A DNA stretch of 64,000 nucleotides from Ottelia alismoides. Taxonomy: Eukaryota; Streptophyta; Magnoliopsida; Alismatales; Hydrocharitaceae. The DNA lies in NCBI GenBank assembly GCA_037367405.1, contig JAZKJV010005758.1, positions 1 through 64,000 of the forward strand, given 5' to 3'. The notes under the pieces are model-generated. The model saw only the letters and a list, made by a program, of their open reading frames with translations, searched no databases and had not been told where the DNA came from. How positions within the stretch are numbered: the first letter of the stretch is position 1; the number at the start of each line of letters is the position of its first letter. Shown one piece after another: positions 11,568 to 23,800 of this stretch. Made by a program: the position numbers and the translations under genes.

Positions 11568-12571
11568 ACTAACTCTTTCAAATATACCTAAAAACTAAAA
11601 AGTTTAAAACTCACAAAAAATTGCAAAACTCTTTAAAAATATTTTCAAAAGTTCTGACCAGAGAATGCACTATAATAAAAAAATTGTTGATTTTGTATTT
11701 GTATTTTTCAGAATAATTTTGACAATCGACATATTCTGGAATAAAAATATGGAGAATGGAGCTTGATTACGATCTTAATCCACTTAATTTCACATGAACA
11801 TTATAGGAACTGGAATTGAGATGTTTTAGATCGATGTGACTTAATTCTTTGAATCCATAAGACTGTGTACACATGTCATCTTGATTGGTCTAAGTAGAAT
11901 ATTTCATGACACATGCATGACCCTTTTAGACAGTGGTCTAACTTGGACAAACACTTTGCACGTAGCTCAACTCATGTGGGGCGGTGAAGGGCAGAAATCT
12001 CTAATATTGGAAAGCACGCGGTTGTGTCATCCTTGATGAGGTAGTCGTAGTGTCCATAGAGGGAAGTGCATCCTAACTAGCCTAGTAGCGTCGATGTCTA
12101 AATACAGGAGTTGTAGATTGAAATAAAGCTTCTGGAGATGGTATATTCTCCCAGTCTAAGAAGAAAAACTCCTTATGTAAATGCTACATTTTTGTATGTA
12201 TGTAGGTATGTATGTATGTGATAAAAAGGTATAAAATAAAGTCTCTAAAAAATTTACACGAGAAAAAAATTAAATTAAAAAATCATTCCCATCAGAGAAA
12301 AGTATCAAAAAGCAAGGCATATGTTTCAAAGTCAAAGTTTGTAAGGATGCCCGCAGTTGCAAACGTGGCTACATCGGACAAGCTCAAAAGGATATGTGGT
12401 TACACTGGTTACAATCCATTCTCTTCTTTACTCCCATCTTCTTGGAGCCAGTTGAACTTGAACTTGGAAGGAAATACCCCGTTGCTCGAGGAAAGAGTAG
12501 ATTGATCGAATTATTAAGGTAACCTTGCTGGAGAAGTCGATTTCACTATTTTTAGATGTGGAGAGCTACCA
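11568..12571. other. Intergenic, no gene recognised
   Basis: AT-rich flank between the Athila LTR and the RTE cluster. It contains a short GTAT-type microsatellite near 12190-12222. A 97-codon ORF at 12212-12505 begins in that repeat and shows no family signature. Bases 11568-11572 (ACTAA) would be the right copy of the Athila TSD. Confidence 0.5.
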
Positions 12572-13067
12572 TTTCACTCTCACAACAACAACAAAGCCTT
12601 TTCCCACAATTAAGTAGGGTCGGTTACATGGATTCTTTGCCTTATTCAGAAATATATTGGGTCAATCTCGGACTTATATCCAAAAAAGATCCCTTCGTAT
12701 AGTCTCTTTCCAACACTTCTTGGGTGGTCCTCACCCTCTCTTAGCAGTATTAACATACCAAAACTCACATCTCCTAACTGGTGCATGAGTTGACCTTCTT
12801 TGTAAATGACCAAACCATTTTAAGCGGTTTTCTCGCATCATATCCTCAATTGAAGCTACACCAACTTTCTTTCTGATTGCATCATTCTGAATCTGATCTT
12901 TACGTGTGCCCACACATCCTCCTTAGCATTTTCATTTCAGCCACAACCATTCTCTGCACAAGTCTATGGTTCACAGGACAACATTCAGATCCATAGAGCA
13001 TTGCACGCCTCATGACTGCTTTGTAAAACTTTTCTTTGATTTTTAAAGGAATTTTCTTATCACAGAG

Positions 13068-14763
13068 CACAAACTACAAAATAGCAAAGAAGGAAGCAAA
13101 GAAGGCTGTAAGCGAAGCTATGTCGAAAGCTTATGAAGTTTTGTATAAAAATCTCGACTCTAAGGAGGGCCAGAAGGATATATTCAAGTTGGCCAAAGCA
13201 AGAGAAAGAAAGACCAAAGACCTTTCTCAAGTGAGATGCATTAAGGACGATAAAGGTCACGTGCTTGTTACTCAAAAGGATATAGAGACTAGATGGGATC
13301 AGTACTTCCATAAACTTTTTATTGGGGAAGGAAATAGAGAGATCACTTTGGGTGATCTAGCTAGTAGTGAAAGTTACTTGAATCGTGCAAGCTATAGATG
13401 GATTCAAAGAAAGGAAGTAGAGGAGGCTTTGAAGGTTATGAGACTTGGGAAAGGTGTAGGACCGGATGACATCCCTGTAGAAGTATGGAAAGTTTTAGAT
13501 GAGCGTGGTTTGACTTGGCTTACGAATCTATTCAATGTTATTTGGTGAAGCAAGAAAATGCCTGAAGATTGGAGGAGTATCGTGATGCCTTTTTATAAAA
13601 ATAAAGGAGACTTTCAAAATTGTTCAAACTATAGAGGTATCAAGCTGATGAGTCACACTATGAAAATTTGGGAACGTGTGATCGAGAGAAGGTTGACACA
13701 AGTTTCCAATGTCAAAGAAAACTAATTCGGATTCATGCCAGGTCGCTCAACTATTGAAGCCATCCATTTGTTGAGGAGAACAATGGAGATTTATAGAGCT
13801 AAAAGGAAGAACCTCCATATGATCTTTATTGATTTGGAGAAGGCATATGATTCTGTCCCACGAGAGATATTGGGGAGAGTTTTGGAGAAGAGACAAGTGC
13901 ATGTCCTATACACTAAACTCATAAAGGACATGTATGATAGGGCTTTATCTTGTGTAAGGACACCGTCTGGGAAGACTGGCTATTTTGGCATCAACATTGG
14001 TTTACATCAAGGTTCAGCTTTGAGTCCATTTCTTTTTACTTTGATTATGGACGAGTTGATAAGTCACATTCAGGATGAGTTACCTTGGTGTATGTTATTT
14101 GCTTATGATATTGTGTTGATTGACGAGACTAGAGATGGAGTAAATGAGAAGCCCGAGGTTTGGAGACATGAGTTGGAGAGTAAAGGATTTCGTATAAGTA
14201 GGGCTAAGACAGAATATATGGAGTGCACCTTTGATGGAAGCAATGGTGAAGGAATTGAGGTGAAGATTTGTGATGATAATATTTAGAAGAGAGATTCTTT
14301 TAAATATCTGGGATCTATTTTGCAACATGATGGGGAAATTGATGGAGATGTTACTAATAGAATAAATGCAGGCTGGCTAAAGTGGAGAGGAGCCTCTGTT
14401 GTTCTCTATGATAAGAAAATTCCTTTAAAAATTAAAGGAAAGTTTTACAAAGCAGTCGTGAGACCTGCTATGCTCTATGGATCTGAATGTTGGCCTGTGA
14501 ACCATAGACATGTGCAGAGAATGGTTGTAGCAGAAATGAAAATGCTAAGGTGGATGTGTGGACACACACGTAAAGATCAGATTTGGAATGATGCAATCAA
14601 AAAGAAAGTTGGTGTTTCTCTGATCGAGGATAAGATGCGACAAAACCGCTTAAGATGGTTTGGTCATTTGCAAAGAAGATCAGCTGATGCACCAGTTAGG
14701 AGATGCGAGTGTTGGGATGTTGAGACGGCTAAGAGAGGGCGGGGACGGCCCAAGAAGTGTTGA
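13068..14763 (+). pseudogene. RTE reverse transcriptase, three in-frame stops
   Basis: One continuous plus-strand frame of about 565 codons without frameshifts, broken by TGA at 13546, TAA at 13723 and TAG at 14284. It covers the linker after the endonuclease and the [74 protein letters not shown] (catalytic Asp) and [20 protein letters not shown]. It ends with the RTE-type C-terminus RLRWFGHLQRRSADAPVRR. The catalytic box reads LFAYDIVLI where FADD is expected, so one essential Asp is lost. The endonuclease domain is missing through 5' truncation. Confidence 0.92.
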
Positions 14764-14899
14764 AAAGAGACCATACGAAGGGATCTTTGTTTTGTGGATA
14801 TAAGCCCCGGATTGACCCAAGATAGATCTGAATGGAGGCGAAGAATCCATATAGCCGACCCTACTTAATTGTGGGAAAAGGCTTTGTTGTTGTTGTTGT
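13068..14899 (+). mobile_element. Younger RTE-clade LINE inserted in the older one
   Basis: Plus-strand 5'-truncated RTE of about 1.83 kb, ending in (TTG)n at 14884-14899 after the tail CTACTTAATTGTGGGAAAAG. The flanking 12-bp direct repeats CTTATCACAGAG (13056-13067) and CTTATCATAGAG (14900-14911) belong to the older RTE and are its TSD, with one mismatch. The older copy runs continuously across the site once the insert and one TSD copy are set aside. The two LINEs are in opposite orientation, so the cluster forms long inverted repeats. Confidence 0.92.
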
Positions 14900-15607
14900 C
14901 TTATCATAGAGAATAGCAGAGGCTTCTCTCCACTTCAGCCAGCCTGCATTTGTTCTATCAGTAACATCTCCATCAATTTCCCCACCATGTTGCAAAGTAG
15001 ATCTCAGGTATCTAAAAGAATCTCTCTTCTAAATGTTATCGTCACCAATCTTCACCTCGATTCTTTCACCATTCCTTCCATCAAAGGTGCACTCCATATA
15101 TTCAGTCTTGGCCCTACTTCTATGAAATCCTTTAGTCTTCAATGCATGTCTCCAAACCTCAAGCTTCTCATTTGCTCCATCTCTAGTCTCATCAATCAAT
15201 ACAATATCATCAACCAATAACATACACAAGGGTATCTCATCTTGAATGTAACTTGTCAACTCGACCATAATCAAAGTAAAAATAAATGGACTCAAAGTTG
15301 AACCTCGATCTAGACCAATGTTGATGTTAAAATAGTCAGTCTTCCTATATTGGATCCTTACACAAGATAAAGCCCTATCATACATATCTTTTATGAGATT
15401 AATGCATAGGACATGTACTTGTTTCTTCTCCAAAACTCTCCACAATATCTCTCATGGGACAGAATCATAAGCCTTCTCCAAATCAACTAAAAATTATATG
15501 GAGGTTCTTCCTTTTATCTTTATAAGTCTCCAGTGTTCTCTTTAGCGAATGGATGGCTTCAATAGTTGAGCGAGGTTGCATGAATTCGAATTGGTTTTCA
15601 CACTCAC

Positions 15608-16249
15608 CATACAAGTAAAATTCATAGTCATAAGAGTTTGCGTATGAAGTACTTGTTCTGACATGACTATTGAGGTGAACTTAAAAGAGAATTGTGGAAC
15701 TTGAGGGATGTTGAGTCTTAAATCCTATTTCCAATAAGGTTCGATCAAACTAATAATCCAAGGGTCTGACGAGCTTCATACTTTTTTTATGAAGAATAGT
15801 TTACCCATCAAAATCTTCTAATTTCTTTGTTTTTCCTTTAATTTTTCTTTTTAGTCACTTATTCTTCTAATAAGTGTTGCTAAGGGACCAGCAAAGGTAA
15901 AGTATAGAGGGTGATACAAAAATTCATCATCTTTACTTCTTCGTTTTCGCTTAAAATCCCTTATAAAAGACATGTAAATATCACTAATTCTCATCTATTG
16001 ACAAATTAACAACGCCTGTCAATATTGTATACTTATTATTATTTTAACCTAAAATAAATGAATAGAAAAAAGAAAAGAAAGAAACAAAGTTGTATATATG
16101 TACAATAGATACAGATTGATCCTAAAGTATTGACCTAATCGACAAGGAATAAAGTAAAGGAGATAGGGTCTTTAACTTGTAAAAATTTCATAAAATCAAG
16201 TTTACATTGTATATATATTCATCACTTTCACTTTGTAAATACCTTGTAC
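15608..16249. other. Intergenic, no gene recognised
   Basis: AT-rich flank right of the RTE cluster. No ORF with a family signature, no RNA gene and no clear repeat was seen. Confidence 0.4.
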
Positions 16250-16258
16250 TATTTTATT

Positions 16259-16487
16259 GGGATTTTATCAGTTGTGCCCCTCTGAGATATCGCAATATCA
16301 GTTATGCCCCTATCTTTTTGGTAATATCAGTTGTGCCCCCGACTTCTTGCCAATATTTCACTTGTGCCCCTCAGAGGGGCACAAGTGAAATATTGGCAAG
16401 AAGTCGGGGGCACAACTGATATTACCAAAAAGATAGGGGCATAACTGATATTGCGATATCTCGGAGGGGCACAACTGATAAAAACCC
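16259..16487. mobile_element. Palindromic MITE with 9-bp TSD
   Basis: A 229-bp near-perfect palindrome centred on position 16373. Its ends are GGGATTTTATCA and TGATAAAAACCC. Both are equidistant from the centre, and only a couple of mismatches were noted between arms. It is flanked by exact 9-bp direct repeats TATTTTATT (16250-16258 and 16488-16496). A 9-bp TSD suggests Mutator-type mobilisation. Each arm holds four tandem 29-30 bp units starting at 16266, 16296, 16325 and 16354, built around TATCAGTTGTGCCCC. Confidence 0.9.
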
Positions 16488-16496
16488 TATTTTATT

Positions 16497-19084
16497 TATC
16501 ATGACTTTTACTATTTTATTTATCATTAAAAACAAACTCAAATAAAAATAGTTTCTTCTTGAAATGTGTACATTAAAATATATAAACTAAATAGTTACAA
16601 TATTTGCACAATAAATCATATATAGAATAAAAGATACAATCCTAAGAAAAAGTCGTAAAATCAGAATTGAAAGCTCGATATCTTCTCCATATGAACTCAA
16701 AATGAATTAATCTGACTTTTATATTTAAAATAAAATAATCATTTAATTGAAGACGGTTTCATAAAATTTGGAGTTAAGATGTAAAAGTCAGATTTTTCCT
16801 CACTGAAATCATCTACCTTGAAGCCTCGATTCCCACTCCAATATTTTCCTCTCGATCCAAGTACCTGTTTGTGCCTCTTTTCGGTCCTTCAAGACCATCT
16901 CTTCCGCCTATTTAATTCTTTCCAGGTGCTTCTTCTTCCATTTGATCTGCACTTTGCCCCTTCTTCCCCAAGCTTGAGCATCAAGATCGAAGCTGCCGTC
17001 ACATAGCAGCATCTCCGACAAGTAGGAGTGCATGAGGTGGGGCAATCTGTGTGATCCATGTCTAACATCGAGCTTCATCGGAGAGCCACCACGATCAATC
17101 TTCTACATCTTTCCATCACTGTATTAAGGTGAAAATCTTACCAATTTCATCCCCATTTCAATTCCATTTATCGTAGCCGTAGTTTCCTTTTGATTTCATT
17201 CAATTTAGCTTCAATTTTCGTTGATTTCGTATCTTGTAGCATTAGATCTATTTCAACCTCTGATTTGCTTGATCAGAGGTTTTCTTTTGTGTATAATCCA
17301 TCCAAATCGATCCCCATCATCATCTGGCCATCGCACGCTTCTTCATCCTTCAATCTATAACCTTGCATCTCAGATCTGATCGAGATCTGAGCCTTAATCT
17401 CCTTCCTCCATCATCGTCAGAGAGCCCCTGTCTATTCACCTTCATTAGCTTATCGAATAACCCCCAGGCTGAGGTCACATATCTTCAAGCCTTCCCAATA
17501 ATATGCAGGTACCTGGATCTTTGCTTAGATCTTGGATTGATCATGCTGAGCACGCATAGGAGTGGCACCACCAGGTTTCTGATCAGCGAGACCTCGAGCA
17601 TAGGTTGGACCATAGGTCAGAGTGGAATGACACCAGGAATTGATCAAGACCTCTTAAGCACTCATCAACCTCAGATCGAGCGAGATTCGAGCAATTGAAG
17701 CTCAGAGGAGGAGGCATTCATCCTTGTTCTTACAGGTAGATTCAAAGTCGTGCGATCATCGAGAGGAGTCTCAGATCTGATATTAGTTGTTCATCCGTGC
17801 CCAAAATCCAACCGCCCGATCTGATTCCTACTGCCTCATCGCAATCGTCCGTCACTTCCAGACGCCTCATGTGCACCTCAAACACAATTTGGTAACATTG
17901 CATATCTTCCCCCTACTTGTTTCTTATATTGCAAATAAGTACTATACATGTGATATCACGTTGTCTACTTAAATAATTGCAGCATTGCCCCTATTTTTAT
18001 AATTAATTGCAATTTAGATCCTCTACAAAGCAGATCACGTTGACGTTCATGTGTATTTTGGTTTATTTGCACATTTCATCCTGAACATTTACATTTGTTA
18101 GTAAATGCTTCAAAGTTTTTAGTTAATTCCGTTTGAATCACTATATAAAGTAGTGCATGTGTGTTACACGTGATTAATTGGTCATTTGCATATTTTGACC
18201 AAGATAATTTTTATTTTGTTAATAAATGCAGTAAAACTTCTTTTAAAATGCAATTAGGCCCATGTTCAACTGATTAACTATTTTGTATTTATCTTGTTTG
18301 GATAAATTAGTTTCTTTTATCCACAAATCTAAAAAAATACGTTTAGCTCTTAATAACTTGTTATAACTCCAGTAATTTTGTTTTGGAAATAATTTTAATT
18401 TTCTATTTTTTAAAATACAAAACACCTCACGTTTCATTATTTGAACTTCAAAAATTCATAACAACTCAAAAATATTTGAAAAGTACAAATAAAATATTTA
18501 TTAGTGTAGTTTTACTATATTTTATCACATATACAAAAATCATACAAAAATACAAATAAAAAACCTTAAAATATAAATATTTTTAAAATCTTATAAAAAT
18601 CATAAAATCAAAGAAAAATCGAAATATAATTTTGATCTTATTTTAAAGCTTTTTTAATAAAATTGATTTCTAGAAAGTTGCCTTCTGTTTTGTAGAACTT
18701 ACAAAAATAGTAGCTTGATTTGTCTTTAAAATTATTTTCAACTTTAATTCCTTTTAAAATCCAAAAAAAATCACAAAAATTACCAGAAATAGTAAAAATT
18801 ACTTAAAAAGAAACTTTTTTTTCTTATAGTTGACTTTATTTCACCTATTTGAAAAATACAAAAGGCTTTGATCTCTTTTTTGTATATTCTTTATTCATAA
18901 ATTATTTTAAAAAATAAAATACATAAAAATTTATAAATTTAAAATGAATTAAAAATTAAAAATCATAAAATTAAAAATATATATTTAAAAACTATTTAAA
19001 ATATAAAATTAATTTAAAATCATAAATTTCATTAAAAATCCCTAAAATAGTAGAAAAATCCTAATTAAATAAATGTGTACCCAC
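16497..19084. other. Intergenic; CT-rich block then very AT-rich DNA, no gene supported
   Basis: Positions 16800-17900 are richer in C and T than their surroundings and contain many GATC/AGATCTGA-type words. A 111-codon plus-strand ORF (17363-17698) shows no domain. It could be an LTR or leader of an unclassified element, or a decayed exon; nothing decides. Positions 18100-19080 are A/T runs of the AAAATCATAAAAT type without features. Confidence 0.4.
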
Positions 19085-21650
19085 TTAATTAAAAGTTTGC
19101 CTCCTTGAGTTCAACACCACAATATTTAGTGTTATACGCATTAGTTTAGGAGTATAAATAAAATACATTCTAAAGAACATCCACATTCTTTTTCTGTTAA
19201 TTCGCACATGGTCGATACAGCGATGTTGTTCTCTCTTTTGAGACAACAAATCGGTTTTCATGACTTTATCAAAATCTCTATGGTTGACAGACCCATGACA
19301 AACCTCCTGAAATTCGCTGAAAGATGCCCCAAAGAGACATGGGTTGGAGAGGATACACAGCGCACGTCTGCATCTGCTTCCATAGAGCAATAGGCACACC
19401 GAGGTCACGTGCATCCTCCTCGACATGTAAACTAACATCCTGAGAAAGCACATGTTCATCATGTAAAGTAGCATACTACATGGACAAATCGGTAGTGTCG
19501 TCAATAGAAACAATATGCTCAGAACATATTGAGGTCGTGTTGGATGATGGGGAATACCCATGAGCAGAGGGAATAGTGGGAGACCTGTGAACGTAAAAAT
19601 GTGACAACAACTGAGCCAATGTACTAGGTTATTGTGATAGAGGAGCTGGTAGAGGTTGTCAAGGTGATGGTGCAAATGGAGGTGGTGAGGGTGGTAGAGG
19701 TGCTGGTGGGGCAGGAGGTAGGAGTGGCATAGGAGGAGGAACGTATACCTCCTTTATTGAGTCATACGGAGTCAACCTGTCACATGTAGGAGAGAAAAAC
19801 ATGGCAGACTAAAAAAAGGTGACATCAACACTGACATAGTACTTCTGTCTAACAGGGTCGAAGCAACGATACCCCTTCTAGGTCCGGGAATGTCCTATAA
19901 AGACACACTTGACATCTCTAGGGAGCATATTTTCACAACCAAGAGACAGGTAGTGCACAAAAGCCACAAAACCAAAAACATGAGGTCTAAGGGAGAATAG
20001 GTCTTTCTCGAGAAACACGATCGATAAAGGAACATTCTCTCCTAAAACTGAGGACGGGATGTGGTTCACCACAAAAAATGAAACCGCATTATCCCAAAAT
20101 GAATGGGGAGCATGACTACGAATTAGGAGGATTCTTGTCACATCAAGTAAGTGATGGTGTTTGCATTCAGCAACATAGTTCTACTGAGAAGTGTACGCAC
20201 ACGAGGTCTAGTGTATAATGCTAAGATACATGAAGAACTCCAAAGGCTATAAAGTTCAGAATTCTAAGTCATTATCAGAGCCTGCATATTTAACAGTAGC
20301 AAAAAAATATGTTTATTCAATAATGAAAGATTGAATGATAGACCCAACCTAAGACTTGTTTTTCAGAACAAAAACCCATGATAGCGTAGAAAAATCATCC
20401 ACAGCTCCAAGATAAAAACATATGTCCTTGGTGATCAAGAACATGATTGGGACCTCAAATGTCAAAATGGACTAATTCAAATAAATGACTACTACTCTGA
20501 CTCTGATGACTAGGAAAAGAAGATCGATGATGCTTCCAAGTTGGCAAACCTCACACTGGAAGGTGGACTGAGTGGATATCTATGGGAGGACATGACATAG
20601 CTTCTGTAAAGGAAGGTGACCAGAACGTAGATGCCACATGTATGGCGAGACTAATCCATGGTATGTGTCAGAACCCATGGTCTACTCTATCATATCTGCC
20701 CAGCGACAATTGGTAGGAGCATAGGCTATAAATGAGGAGTTAGAAGATGATCTGGCAGAGGTTGCGACATCTAAAAGACATGTAGTAGTGTCAGCAGCGG
20801 GAGTCATTATCTCCCTCGGATGGGAGACAATATCATCTAACCTCGGATCTGTAGCAGGGGTCAAACTGGAAGTAGGCTCAACTTGCTCGACTATACGAGC
20901 AGATGTAGATATCAATACTTCTAGTAACATGTCTCCTCTGCATGACCAAAATGATGGCAATAGGTGCATGAATCACATTGACACCCTCCTCTACCATGGG
21001 CAACATGCCCTCTAATTTGAGAACTATCTCCCCTACCATGAGATGCAGTCATCGTTGTGGAGGTCTATGTGGTGGCAACCGATGGGACAATGTTCTTGTT
21101 GAGACATGTGTACGTCTCCTCCATGTGAGGGATAGCCACACCAATGAGAAGTTGGGTGTGCGCTGCCTCATACTCAGGATCTAAAGCAGCCAGCAAAACT
21201 CCAACCATCGTGGTATGCCCGTAAGCCATTTGTTGCTCAATAGACATAGTCACTAGCATGAAGCTTTAAAGCTTCTTGAACATGCCACAAAATGAAGCGT
21301 ATAAACTTTATAGATGATGACCATTCTATTTGGCTGTGAAGATGTCAAACTGCAACTGAAGAATCTTGACCTCATTTTTTGCATGACCATATGTGGCTGC
21401 CAAGATATTCTACAATGCCTTAGTAGTGGGCAGATTCATGATATCATTGGCGATCCTCGTGATAAGAGTCCCGAAGATCCAAATACGCATGTATGTATCA
21501 TCTTGCTTTACAAAGAGTTCCCCCTAGTATTATCCATTGGCTCCGGTATCATCAGAATGTGCTCCTTGTTATTGCATTGCATAAGGGTCAAAACTAAATG
21601 GACCATAACTCATGTTTTACTCCCATCCATCTTGATGATGGGATCCTGAC
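19085..21650 (-). pseudogene. Ty1/copia gag-integrase remnant, 3' part missing
   Basis: Minus-strand copia polyprotein decayed by many stops and shifts. In order: a gag core with LLAALDPEYEAAHTQLLIGV (about 21065-21259); a CCHC knuckle CTYCHHFGHAEETC (about 20929-20970); the pre-integrase zinc region MWHLRSGH...CEVCQLG (about 20520-20640); the integrase core with GAVDDFSTLSWVFVLKNKS (about 20349-20408) and VKYAGSDNDLEF; the copia-specific C-terminal core FWDNAVSFFVVNHIPSSVLG...VFGFVAFVH (19878-20141); and the integrase-RT linker VPIALWKQMQTCAVYPLQP near 19300. The protease was not recognised. RT and RNase H are absent: the sequence stops near 19085. Confidence 0.82.
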
Positions 21651-23420
21651 CCTTGAAGGTACCAGATGAAAAGAAGATATCACCCTTTCTCTAACATGGT
21701 GAAGAAGAGGGTCGAAATTGAGCTCAACTAGGGTTGTAGACTGATGTGAATGAGTCTACACTAACATATAGGGGATTGGTTGTATGTGTAGACTAATAGA
21801 ACAACCATCCCCTTCAATTATGGATCCGTGCTTGGTTTAGAAAGGTGATTTATATGTCTGAAATCACCTTTCTCCAATCAAAATCAGATCGTAGGTGATC
21901 CTCAAATGTCAATGTCAAGGGAAGAAAAGGAGGTCCTACGTAGGATCTTAGGCATTTTTGGCAACACTGGAAGTAGCTACTAGGCCGCTGGAGCACACAC
22001 AACGACATTGTGGAGGACCTGGTTATGCTGGGTATCATTGGTTTCTTATCTCACGCGGGTATCAGATGATGGTGTGAGTAGATCAGACTAAAAGACATGG
22101 ATCGTTGCAATCACAATAATCTAAAACAAGCACAATGTTACATAACACTTTCAATCACAAGATAATCAATCAACCATAAGTGTCCATGTATTTAATGTCA
22201 TAGATAAATACCATGATCTGAGTCTCCCTACTCGGGCTTTCAACCTGACCCCAATGGGTCTTCCACTAATCTAAGTTGTTTACTTGGCAATCTAACCGTA
22301 TTATATCCTGAGTTGATTATACAGTCCTATACAATTAAACAATCCTAATCACCTCAATATCAAAGTAAACATGCAATGAAATGTATAAAACAAAACTAAA
22401 CGATCTTACAGAGCGAGGAGTGGGTTCATAAGATTTTAACACAGAGAACTAGATCTGTTGGAATGAAGAACATATCAGAAAATATCTCTTAAATACTTCT
22501 CTCGAAGTATAAAGTAGAAAAAAAAGATATGAGAGCTTGTTGTTCTTTGTTGTGTGTTGTAGAATGAGGTATGTAGTCCTATTATAGGGCCCCAAGAAAT
22601 ATACTATTGAAACAAAATATGAATAAAATCACCTTCAAAAATATTTCTGAAATGGAATACGATCAATCCGAATACAAAGATGATCGACCAGAATCAAATG
22701 ATCGATCAGGTGGATATTGATGATCGATCCGAATAAAAATATGATCGATCAGAAATCAAAAGTGATTGATCAGAAATATAACCGTTGTATTTCAAACATT
22801 ATCGGGAAATCAAGGGTGATCAATCAGAAATATAGTTGTTTTAGTTCAAATAATGATCGATCAGGAAATCAAGAGTGATCGATCAGCTAGGAATATATGG
22901 TTGATCAGAAGTGATCGATAAGGTGTAAAAGGTTGATTGATCAGCTTGACTATTTAACCTGAAAGTCAAAGTCAAAGGGCTGAAATGAAATATGCATGAT
23001 TTGAGGTCTTTACATTCTACTGAATAAGAGAAAATGTCATTTTCTTCTTAAGCATGAAATCCTTCCTTGAGCTTGAGCTGGAGTTCTTTAGCTATGAACT
23101 CCTTTAAGCTTCTTAGCATCTCCTTCACTTAAGCTTGAGCTCCTTAAGCTTGAGCTTCTTCCTAGTCCAGTATCTTTCCTGCTCTTGACCTAGTTATAAA
23201 CTTTACACAGCTTTTGTCTATCTGCACAAGTTTTGACTAACAACACAAGTTTTGTTATCATCAAAATATGCATGCTGATGCAATAACAATCTCCCCACTT
23301 ATGCATGAACTCACTGATACTGCATGACGGTGCTAGGAAACGCCTAACGATTCTAGAAAGTGCTCGGTGACGTTGATTGGAGGTCATGCACGGCATTGCG
23401 AACTTTGGTCTAGGATCGTC
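21651..23420 (-). other. Copia leader or LTR-like DNA, no gene
   Basis: Between the gag remnant and the LTR/PBS junction at 23433, with no coding signature. It includes a GATCGATC-rich block (annotated separately) and, near 22540-22600, sequence resembling an LTR promoter in minus orientation (CTATAATAGG). AGCTTGAGCTCCTTAAGCTT-like repeats occur at 23060-23160. Confidence 0.4.
22660..22945. repeat. GATCGATC-rich imperfect repeat block
   Basis: TGATCGATC occurs five times (near 22699, 22721, 22742, 22853 and 22876), four of them as the palindrome TGATCGATCA. Several decayed versions (GATCAATCAG, GATTGATCAG, GATCGATAAG) lie between them, often next to GAAATCAA. The spacing is irregular, so it is a clustered motif and not a clean tandem array. 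It is most likely part of a copia LTR or leader. Confidence 0.75.
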
Positions 23421-23581
23421 GCATTGATACCATGTGGAGAGAAAAATAATGAATTGAATTATGATAGAGCCTCAGAGTTCTCTTGTATAGATATCAGAAC
23501 TCATGTTGGGCAAATTGCATAATGGATATGAAAAGAGATAAAATACGTGAAAAGATACAAAGATAAATAATATATCAACAA
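23421..23581 (-). repeat. Short copia LTR (about 149 bp) with adjacent primer-binding site
   Basis: Read on the minus strand, a candidate LTR TGTTGATATATT...CTCTCCACA (23581 to 23433) is followed at once by TGGTATCAATGCG, close to the initiator-Met PBS TGGTATCAGAGC. This arrangement is normal for a copia 5' LTR and would serve the copia remnant to the left. No matching 3' LTR was found near 19085, so the boundary is unconfirmed. Confidence 0.5.
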
Positions 23582-23589
23582 TTTCTATT

Positions 23590-23800
23590 AGGATTTTGAG
23601 TGCGCGTGCCTAATCTTCCCACAATGTATACAATATCAGGTCTAGTGCAACTTATCAAGTGCATAACTGCATAAGACTTGCAATAATCTATGCAGATCCA
23701 GATTGAAACATGCTATCACCTTTATTATTCTTAAATTCTAAGTTGGCATTAGAAAGAGTGTTTAGACAAGAAAATATAATTAGACTTTGTCACAAGTTTT
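23590..23800 (-). pseudogene. Copia RT/RNase H boundary fragment
   Basis: Minus-strand translation gives YAVMHLISCTRPDIVYIVGR, the conserved copia stretch normally written SLMYA..CTRPDI. A frameshift and a stop lie just upstream (GSA-stop-IIASLM). It sits directly against the short LTR at 23581, so it is either the host site of that younger element or a rearranged part of it. It is about 70 codons of an originally 800-codon region. Confidence 0.7.

Larger units (their letters stand above)
12584..15595 (-). mobile_element. Older RTE-clade LINE, 5'-truncated, interrupted by a second RTE
   Basis: Minus-strand RTE copy in two pieces: the 3' end at 12584-13067 and the RT region at 14912-15595. 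It carries (CAA)n on the plus strand at its 3' end, followed by the conserved RTE tail. It is flanked by a 12-bp TSD with one mismatch: TTTCACTCTCAC (12572-12583) and TTTCACACTCAC (15596-15607). The RT piece translates to [20 protein letters not shown], so its catalytic DD pair is retained, and the 3' piece includes RLKWFGHLQRRS. It was 5'-truncated at the point matching 13715 of the inner copy. Net length without the insert is about 1.2 kb. Confidence 0.9.

Noticed and set aside
12212..12505. 97-codon basic ORF
   Set aside because: Begins in a GTAT microsatellite in AT-rich DNA and has no family signature.
17363..17698. 111-codon ORF in a CT-rich block
   Set aside because: No domain, no conserved start context, no neighbour that supports it.
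22025..22075. Possible plus-strand primer-binding site (GGGTATCAGATG)
   Set aside because: The match to TGGTATCAGAGC is partial, no plus-strand LTR end lies before it, and the surrounding remnant is minus strand.
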